From Phytophthora sp. 'mugwort' (taxonomy: Eukaryota; Oomycota; Peronosporomycetes; Peronosporales; Peronosporaceae), in the NCBI GenBank assembly GCA_033558025.1, contig JAUCEF010000117.1, positions 1 to 41,202 on the forward strand: a DNA stretch of 41,202 nt. The letters run 5' to 3'. Every line of letters starts with the position of its first letter. Within the stretch, counting starts at the first letter, position 1. Below the pieces are notes generated by a model. The model did no database searches, was not told the origin of the DNA, and worked only from the letters and a program-made list of their open reading frames with translations. The position numbers and the translations under genes were made by a program. Positions 34,864 to 41,202 of the stretch are shown here, in pieces.

Positions 34864-36858
34864 ATGTTATTATTAACTTTAATTTTTTTACCTTTTTTAG
34901 GTTCAGTAGCTTCTGGATTATTTGGTTTTTATATTGGCCGTAAAGGTTCTGTATTTATAACCACATTAACAACTTTTTTAAGTTGTCTTTTTTCATTTAT
35001 TATTATATATAATTCAATTACAAATGAATATGAGTATATTATTTATATTTCAAATTGGATTAATAGTGGTTTATTTAATTGTAATTGGTGTTTTTTATTT
35101 GATAGTTTAACTATGATAATGTTAATTGTTGTAACAAGTATTTCAACTTTAGTTCATTTATATTCTTCTAAATATATGGATCATGATCCACATTTATCTA
35201 GATTTATGTCATATTTATCACTATTTACTTTTTTTATGATTATATTAGTTACAGGTGATAATTTTATGCAAATGTTTGTTGGATGGGAAGGTGTTGGTTT
35301 TTGTTCATATTTATTAATTAATTTTTGGTTTACACGTTTACAAGCGAATAAAGCAGCTATAAAAGCTATGTTAGTTAATCGAATTAGTGATTTAATCTTA
35401 TTATTAGGTGTATTAACTGTTTTTTATAATATTAGAACTATTGAATATTTTAGTACATTTGCAGCAATTTCTATTGTTAAAGATTTTAAATTTATTTTTT
35501 TTAATTATATTTTAAGTATTATTGATGTTGCGTGTATTTTAATTTTTATAGGTGCTATGGGTAAATCTGCTCAAATTTTTTTACATTTATGGTTACCCGA
35601 TGCTATGGAAGGACCTACGCCGGTTTCGGCATTAATCCATGCAGCGACTATGGTAACTGCTGGTGTTTATTTAATTGCACGTTGTTCACCAATGTTTGAA
35701 TATTCAATGTTTTCTTTAAAAGTTATTACAATTATTGGAGCTTCTACAGCCTTTTTCTCAAGTACAATTGGTCTAGTACAAAATGATTTTAAAAAAATAG
35801 TTGCCTATTCTACTTGTAGTCAATTAGGTTATATGTTTTTTGCTTGTGGATTATCAAATTATCCTTTAGCTATTTTTCATTTATCAAATCATGCATATTT
35901 TAAAGCATTATTATTTTTATGTTCCGGTGCTGTAATTCATGCTATGGGTGATGAACAAGATATAAGAAAAATGGGTGGTTTAAGAAGAATTTTACCTTTT
36001 ACTTATATAATGTTTTTAATAGGTTCATTATCTTTAATGGGTTTTCCTTTTTTAACTGGTTTTTATTCTAAAGATTTAATATTAGAAGTTGCATTTTCAA
36101 GTTTTAGTGAAACAGGTCATTTTGCTTATTGGTTGGGTACTATTGGTGCATTTTTTACGGCATTCTATTCAACACGTTTATTATTTTTTGCTTTTTTAAG
36201 TGAAACTAATGCCTATAAAAATGTTATTAAAAATGCACATGATGTTCCATTAGAAATGGGTATTCCTTTAGGAGTTTTAGCATTTGGTAGTATTTTTATA
36301 GGTTATATTTCTAAAGATATGTTTGTTGGGTTAGGTTCAAATTTTTGGAATAACTCAATTTATATAAATCCATTTAATAATCAAATGATTGATGCTGAAT
36401 TTTTACCAACATTTTTTAAATTATTACCTGTTATTTTAAGTTTTTGTGGCTTATTTTGTGCCTTTTATTTATATTTTTTTAAATTTAGATTTTTATATAA
36501 CTTAAAAATTTCAAAATATGGTCTTTATTTTTATAATTTTTTAAATAGAAAATGGTATTTTGATAAAATTTATTATGAATTTATTAATCAATATATATTA
36601 AAAGTTGGTTATAATGTAACATATAAAATGATTGATAAAGGTTTAATTGAAATGTGTGGTCCTTTTGGTTTAATAACCGTTTTTTCTTTCTTAAGTCAAA
36701 AAATAATTTTATTACAAACAGGTTATATTTATCACTATTCATTATTAATGTTAATTAGCATTATTTGTTTAATAAATATTATTTTTTTTTCTATTATTTA
36801 TTTTTTTAATATTATTACTATTTTATTATTTTTATTTATTTTTTTATTAATTAAATAA
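34864..36858 (+). CDS. nad5: NADH dehydrogenase subunit 5
   Basis: Largest antiporter-like membrane subunit of complex I. 664 residues. Motifs: FLFDSLTMIMLIVVTSISTL, MQMFVGWEGVGFCSYLLINF (conserved Glu), SAQIFLHLWLPDAMEGPTPV, SALIHAATMVTAGVYLIARC, KKIVAYSTCSQLGYMFFACG and LMGFPFLTGFYSKDLILEVA. The C-terminal lateral helix region is present. ATG at 34864. nad6 follows after 60 bp, the usual nad5-nad6 neighbourhood of oomycete mtDNA as I recall it. Confidence 0.98.
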   Translation: MLLLTLIFLPFLGSVASGLFGFYIGRKGSVFITTLTTFLSCLFSFIIIYNSITNEYEYIIYISNWINSGLFNCNWCFLFDSLTMIMLIVVTSISTLVHLYSSKYMDHDPHLSRFMSYLSLFTFFMIILVTGDNFMQMFVGWEGVGFCSYLLINFWFTRLQANKAAIKAMLVNRISDLILLLGVLTVFYNIRTIEYFSTFAAISIVKDFKFIFFNYILSIIDVACILIFIGAMGKSAQIFLHLWLPDAMEGPTPVSALIHAATMVTAGVYLIARCSPMFEYSMFSLKVITIIGASTAFFSSTIGLVQNDFKKIVAYSTCSQLGYMFFACGLSNYPLAIFHLSNHAYFKALLFLCSGAVIHAMGDEQDIRKMGGLRRILPFTYIMFLIGSLSLMGFPFLTGFYSKDLILEVAFSSFSETGHFAYWLGTIGAFFTAFYSTRLLFFAFLSETNAYKNVIKNAHDVPLEMGIPLGVLAFGSIFIGYISKDMFVGLGSNFWNNSIYINPFNNQMIDAEFLPTFFKLLPVILSFCGLFCAFYLYFFKFRFLYNLKISKYGLYFYNFLNRKWYFDKIYYEFINQYILKVGYNVTYKMIDKGLIEMCGPFGLITVFSFLSQKIILLQTGYIYHYSLLMLISIICLINIIFFSIIYFFNIITILLFLFIFLLIK

Positions 36859-36918
36859 AAATAATAAAATATGTATCTTTTAAGATATAATTATAAATTT
36901 ATATAATTTAAATACATT

Positions 36919-37629
36919 ATGGATTTCGAAACAATTTTCTTTTATACTTTTTCAACTATAGCTTTAACTTCAGCTATATTTGTAATATATTCTACAAATA
37001 CAATATATTCTGCATTTTTTTTAATATTAGTTTTTACTAATTCAACTGGATTATTATTAATTTCTGAAATTGAATTTTTATCAATAATGTTAATTATTAT
37101 TTATGTAGGAGCTATTACTGTATTATTTTTATTTGTTATTATGATGCTAGATGTTAATGTTTTAATTGATAAAAATAAAATAAAAAATAATTTTGGTTAT
37201 TTACCAATTATTTTTTTAATTAGTTTTATTTTTTTTTTAGAAACGTTTGTTATGTTTAGTAAAGTTTTTACATCATATTACCATTTAATAAATAATTCTT
37301 TTTTTACTCAAAAAGTAAATACTTTATTTTTTTTTCACGATAGTATGAAAGGTACTTTTGAAATATTTGTTGATGTCAAACCCTTTTTAAAAAATTTTAT
37401 CTATCAATTAGATACTATTACAAATATTGAAACAATTGGACAAATTTTATATAGTTATTATGCTTTTTTTTTTTTAGTTGCAGGTATTATATTATTAATA
37501 GCTTTAATAGGAGCGGTTACTTTAACTAAAAAGGAAAAAAAAAAATTTTTAAAACAAAATATTTATAAACAACTTTCACGAGATGCATTAAAAGCTATTT
37601 TTAATGTATATTCAGATAAAACTGTTTAA
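36919..37629 (+). CDS. nad6: NADH dehydrogenase subunit 6
   Basis: Membrane subunit of complex I. 236 residues with five helices. The diagnostic segment FLSIMLIIIYVGAITVLFLF (with the TM3 pi-bulge region) is followed by VIMMLDVN. The C-terminal FFLVAGIILLIALIGAVTLT helix ends the membrane part, then a basic tail of about 35 residues. A loop of roughly 60 residues between TM4 and TM5 is somewhat long. ATG at 36919. Last gene of the plus-strand run before trnR(UCU). Confidence 0.97.
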   Translation: MDFETIFFYTFSTIALTSAIFVIYSTNTIYSAFFLILVFTNSTGLLLISEIEFLSIMLIIIYVGAITVLFLFVIMMLDVNVLIDKNKIKNNFGYLPIIFLISFIFFLETFVMFSKVFTSYYHLINNSFFTQKVNTLFFFHDSMKGTFEIFVDVKPFLKNFIYQLDTITNIETIGQILYSYYAFFFLVAGIILLIALIGAVTLTKKEKKKFLKQNIYKQLSRDALKAIFNVYSDKTV

Positions 37630-37646
37630 TTCTTAATAAAACTAAA

Positions 37647-37719
37647 ACAATCTTAACTTAATTGGTAGAGTATTAGCCTTCTAAGCTTTAAAATCTTGGT
37701 TCAAATCCAAGAGATTGTA
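37647..37719 (+). tRNA. trnR: tRNA-Arg(UCU)
   Basis: Acceptor ACAATCT/AGATTGT, D-arm ACTTAATTGGTAGAGT, anticodon loop CTTCTAA (TCT) on a short anticodon stem (AGC/GCT plus weak outer pairs), T-arm CTTGGTTCAAATCCAAG, discriminator A. Reads AGA/AGG. Confidence 0.9.
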
Positions 37720-38130
37720 ATTAGTTTTATTTAAAAATTTCATTCTTAAAAAAAAAATAATTCAATTATTTTTATAATATAAATAATAAAATTTAAATTT
37801 TTTAAGAAATAATAAATTAAAAAAATCAATTTTTTTCAATAAATATTCTAAAAAATATAAGAAGAATGCGTTCACTTACAAATTTAATATAAATACAGAA
37901 TATTATTATTGCTAATTCTATAACTTTTAATCAAGATGGTTTAACATAAGTTATTGATGACATAAATATTTAAATAGATTAATTTTTATTAAATACTCAA
38001 TAACTAAAATTAAATTAATATCAACATAGTTATAATTTAAAATCACATAATTAGTTTTTAATTGGTAAAAATTTACATAATGTATATATTGTATATCTAG
38101 AAACCTATTTAACAAATTAAATAGGTTTTT
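37720..38130. other. 411-bp non-coding region between trnR and the unknown 137-residue ORF
   Basis: No ORF, tRNA or known RNA gene recognised. The middle (about 37861-37960) is less A/T-pure than normal spacers and can fold: a 7-bp stem 37920-37926 with 37948-37954 encloses a loop with AAGATGG. The right end holds a strong stem-loop (38101-38128). It is the place where plus-strand transcription (nad7 to trnR) meets minus-strand transcription from the ORF and cox genes. It is a candidate for a divergent structural RNA (mitochondrial 5S, possibly permuted, or tmRNA) or a termination region. Confidence 0.45.
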
Positions 38131-38132
38131 TT
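38101..38132. terminator. 12-bp perfect stem-loop with T-tract, terminator-like
   Basis: Stem AAACCTATTTAA (38101-38112) pairs perfectly with TTAAATAGGTTT (38117-38128) around loop CAAA. On plus it is followed by a T-tract through 38132, the layout of an intrinsic terminator for the trnR-end transcript. On minus it lies 3 bp past the stop of the 137-residue ORF and would form a 3'-end hairpin there too, so it can serve converging transcripts. Confidence 0.65.
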
Positions 38133-38544
38133 AGCCATCTTCTTTAAAAATAGAAATTAAAATTTTAATTAAATGAGTCATCATTTTTTCAAATTCTTGT
38201 GGATTATCTTTTAATAAATGTCTTGGATGAATAGTTAGTTTTAATAATTCTAATAAATTTAATCCAGCCGCCCTTTTTTCAGGTTCACGTAACATTTTTA
38301 AAACAACTTGTTTTATTTGATTGAAAGTTTCATCATCGACGATATTCCTTAAATCCTGTAATGCAGAAACTATTGGAAAATCGCTATTGAAATAAATTAA
38401 AAAAATAGTTAAACCTAAAATAAAAAAGGCACCTATTATAAATATTATATATTTTATATAATTTGATGTTTGTTCTTGTGATTCGTGTTTTTCAATATTA
38501 TTGTTGTCATTGTTTAAGTCTATTAAAATATTTTCGATATCCAT
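38131..38544 (-). CDS. Unknown single-span membrane ORF (137 residues)
   Basis: Not recognised. ATG at 38544 preceded by AATT. Residues 1-28 are acidic and polar (IDLNNDNNNIEKHESQEQTS). One clear membrane span covers about 30-50 (YIIFIIGAFFILGLTIFLIY). The C-terminal 85 residues form a helical soluble domain including LREPEKRAAGLNLLELLKLT and HPRHLLKDNPQEFEKMMTHL. Its composition (Glu, Leu, Arg, Pro; some GCC codons) is milder than that of the AT-driven ribosomal proteins. An N-out/C-in or reverse topology cannot be told. It lies downstream of cox1 on the same strand and is flanked by hairpins on both sides, as an acquired or lineage-specific gene might be. Confidence 0.7.
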   Translation of the reverse strand: MDIENILIDLNNDNNNIEKHESQEQTSNYIKYIIFIIGAFFILGLTIFLIYFNSDFPIVSALQDLRNIVDDETFNQIKQVVLKMLREPEKRAAGLNLLELLKLTIHPRHLLKDNPQEFEKMMTHLIKILISIFKEDG

Positions 38545-38697
38545 AATTATAATTTAAATTATTTTATTAATAATTAATTTGTTATTAATTAAATTTTTAT
38601 TTGATTTAATTTTTGAGATTTAATATTTTTTTTTATTTAAATTTTACTAATATTTTTTTCTCTTAAATAATATAAAAATTTTAAATTTTTATAAAAC

Positions 38698-38710
38698 ACC
38701 GTAAAACGGT
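38698..38710. other. GC-containing hairpin between cox1 and the 137-residue ORF
   Basis: ACCGT (38698-38702) pairs with ACGGT (38706-38710) around AAA, in a 242-bp spacer (38545-38786) that is otherwise almost pure A/T. On minus it lies about 75 bp past the cox1 stop and could mark the cox1 transcript 3' end. Nothing else is seen in the spacer. Confidence 0.4.
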
Positions 38711-38786
38711 ATTAATTAAATTAAAAATTTTTAATATAATTATTAATAAAGATTAATTTAATTATTAATAATTATAAAAATTTTTT

Positions 38787-40265
<1,479 letters not shown>

Positions 40266-40375
40266 TTATTTATATTTTTAAATTTTATTTTAAATGCAAA
40301 ATTATATATTTTATTTTTAAATCAAAAAAAGCGTTGGTTTTTTTAATTTTTTATTATCAAAAAAATAAATTATTT

Positions 40376-40474
40376 TTATTTATTGAAAAATTGTTTGATT
40401 TTATTAATTAATTTTTTAATATCAGTAAATAGTAATAATATTAAAAAAATTATACCAATGATTTTAAATACCAT
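40376..40474 (-). CDS. 32-residue ORF between cox2 and cox1, TatA-like layout
   Basis: Too short for usual ORF calling. ATG at 40474, 13 bp after the cox2 stop, ends at 40376. The product has residues 1-20 MVFKIIGIIFLILLLFTDIK and then KLINKIKQFFNK. That is a short membrane helix (about residues 4-16), a turn at F16-T-D, and a basic amphipathic helix. TatA/TatE proteins have the same plan: short N-terminal membrane helix, LLFG hinge, then KKLPxLxxxxGxxIxxFKK. The hinge Gly is replaced here by T-D. The gene context (tatC in the same genome) is suggestive. An ORF of 32 codons has been named in oomycete mtDNAs as I recall, and should be compared. Chance ORF is the alternative. Confidence 0.5.
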   Translation of the reverse strand: MVFKIIGIIFLILLLFTDIKKLINKIKQFFNK

Positions 40475-40487
40475 AAAAATTTTTTAA

Positions 40488-41202
40488 TTATATATTAAAA
40501 TCAAAATTGATTTTATTTTTTAACCAAATTAAATAATCTTCTAATGAAACAGCTTCTACAACAATAGGCATAAATCCATGATTTACTCCACAAATTTCAC
40601 TACATTGTCCATAAAAAACACCTTCACGTTTAATAAACATTGATGTTTGATTTAAACGACCAGGACAAGCATCTAATTTTATACCTAATGAAGGTATTGC
40701 CCATGAATGTAAAACATCTGAAGCAGTAATTAATACTCGAATATGACTATTAGTTGGAACAACCACACGATTATCAACTTCTAAAATTCTAAATTGACCT
40801 ATTGCTAAATCATCTTCTTGAATCATATAACTATCAAAAATTAAAGGTTCATCAGAAAATTCTAAATTATCTGAATATTCATAACTCCAATACCATTGAC
40901 TACCAATTACTTTTAAAGTAATAATAGGATCAATTACTTCATCCATTGAATATAATAAAGCAAAAGATGGAATAGCTACCGTTAATAAAATTAAGGCTGG
41001 AATAGAAGTCCAAATAATTTCAATAGTAGCACCATGTACAATTGTTGCTGGAATTTTATTTTTTTTTCATCAAAAAGAGTAATAACTCTAAATAAACATC
41101 CAACAAACAAATACAGTAATCATAATTAAAAAAAACATTAAATCATGATGAAAATTAATAATACCTTCCATAACAGGTGTTGCTGGATCTTGAAAACCTA
41201 AT
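40488..41202 (-). CDS. cox2: Cytochrome c oxidase subunit 2, 5' end missing and one internal frameshift
   Basis: Subunit of complex IV that accepts electrons from cytochrome c through CuA. The 3' part (40488 to about 41093) encodes [20 protein letters not shown] (TM2 region), [26 protein letters not shown], and the CuA ligands in [20 protein letters not shown]. The 5' part (41097-41201) encodes [20 protein letters not shown] up to FVCWM. The two are joined in different frames: three T occur at sense position 41096-41094 where two are expected (WML-FRVIT), and the frame then meets TAG. Without the extra base the family sequence is restored. The first few dozen residues lie outside the window. 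Confidence 0.93.

Overview
This window is almost an entire mitochondrial genome, very AT-rich and gene-dense, read with the standard code (TGG is the Trp codon in the genes checked; no TGA-as-Trp is needed). It carries a bacterial-like set of ribosomal-protein genes, full-length two-domain nad11, atp1, tatC, rpl31 and rps10. The rpl2-rps19-rps3-rpl16 and rps14-rps8-rpl6-rps2-rps4 blocks resemble stramenopile mtDNA. Full-length nad11 together with atp1 fits a heterotrophic or oomycete-like stramenopile better than a diatom or brown alga. This placement is an inference from gene content and order, not from a search. The window starts inside rns (its 3' third is missing) and ends inside cox2 (its 5' end is missing), so it looks like a linearised or cut piece of a slightly larger molecule.

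Layout. 1-13343, minus strand: rns, tRNAs, an unknown acidic membrane ORF, rpl5-rpl14, a tRNA cluster, rnl, an ORF built of 24 hexapeptide repeats, rps4, rps2, rpl6, rps8, rps14, trnA, trnK, atp8, an S1-like ORF, trnI(CAU), rpl16, rps3, rps19, rpl2. 13372-15336: rps13, rps11 and rpl31 on plus, tatC on minus. 15355-18899, plus: two leucine tRNAs, nad11, nad1, nad4L. 16046-21942: a perfect-looking inverted repeat (arms of about 2.93 kb) whose centre holds five copies of a 67-bp unit from the 3' end of nad4L. The right arm carries second copies of nad4L and nad1 and a 5'-truncated nad11. 21950-29627, minus: cob, nad9, atp9, nad3, trnD, atp6, cox3, rps12-rps7, four tRNAs, rps10, trnF, nad2. 29744-37719, plus: nad7, an L10-like ORF, trnH, nad4, trnE, atp1, nad5, nad6, trnR. 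37720-41202: a non-coding stretch, then on minus an unknown ORF, cox1, a 32-codon TatA-like ORF and cox2.

Together the genes supply core subunits of complexes I (nad1-7, 4L, 9, 11), III (cob), IV (cox1-3) and V (atp1, 6, 8, 9), the mitochondrial ribosome (two rRNAs, 11 small-subunit and 6-7 large-subunit proteins), 24 tRNAs, and one or perhaps two components of a mitochondrial twin-arginine translocase. No tRNA for Trp or Thr was found. No introns were seen.

Most noteworthy: (1) the head-to-head inverted repeat with a 67-bp satellite at its centre, which could mark the ends of a linear genome with terminal inverted repeats; (2) a 32-codon ORF between cox1 and cox2 with TatA-like architecture; (3) a +1 frameshift in cox2 near the window end; (4) the hexapeptide-repeat ORF next to rnl; (5) two unrecognised single-membrane-span ORFs.
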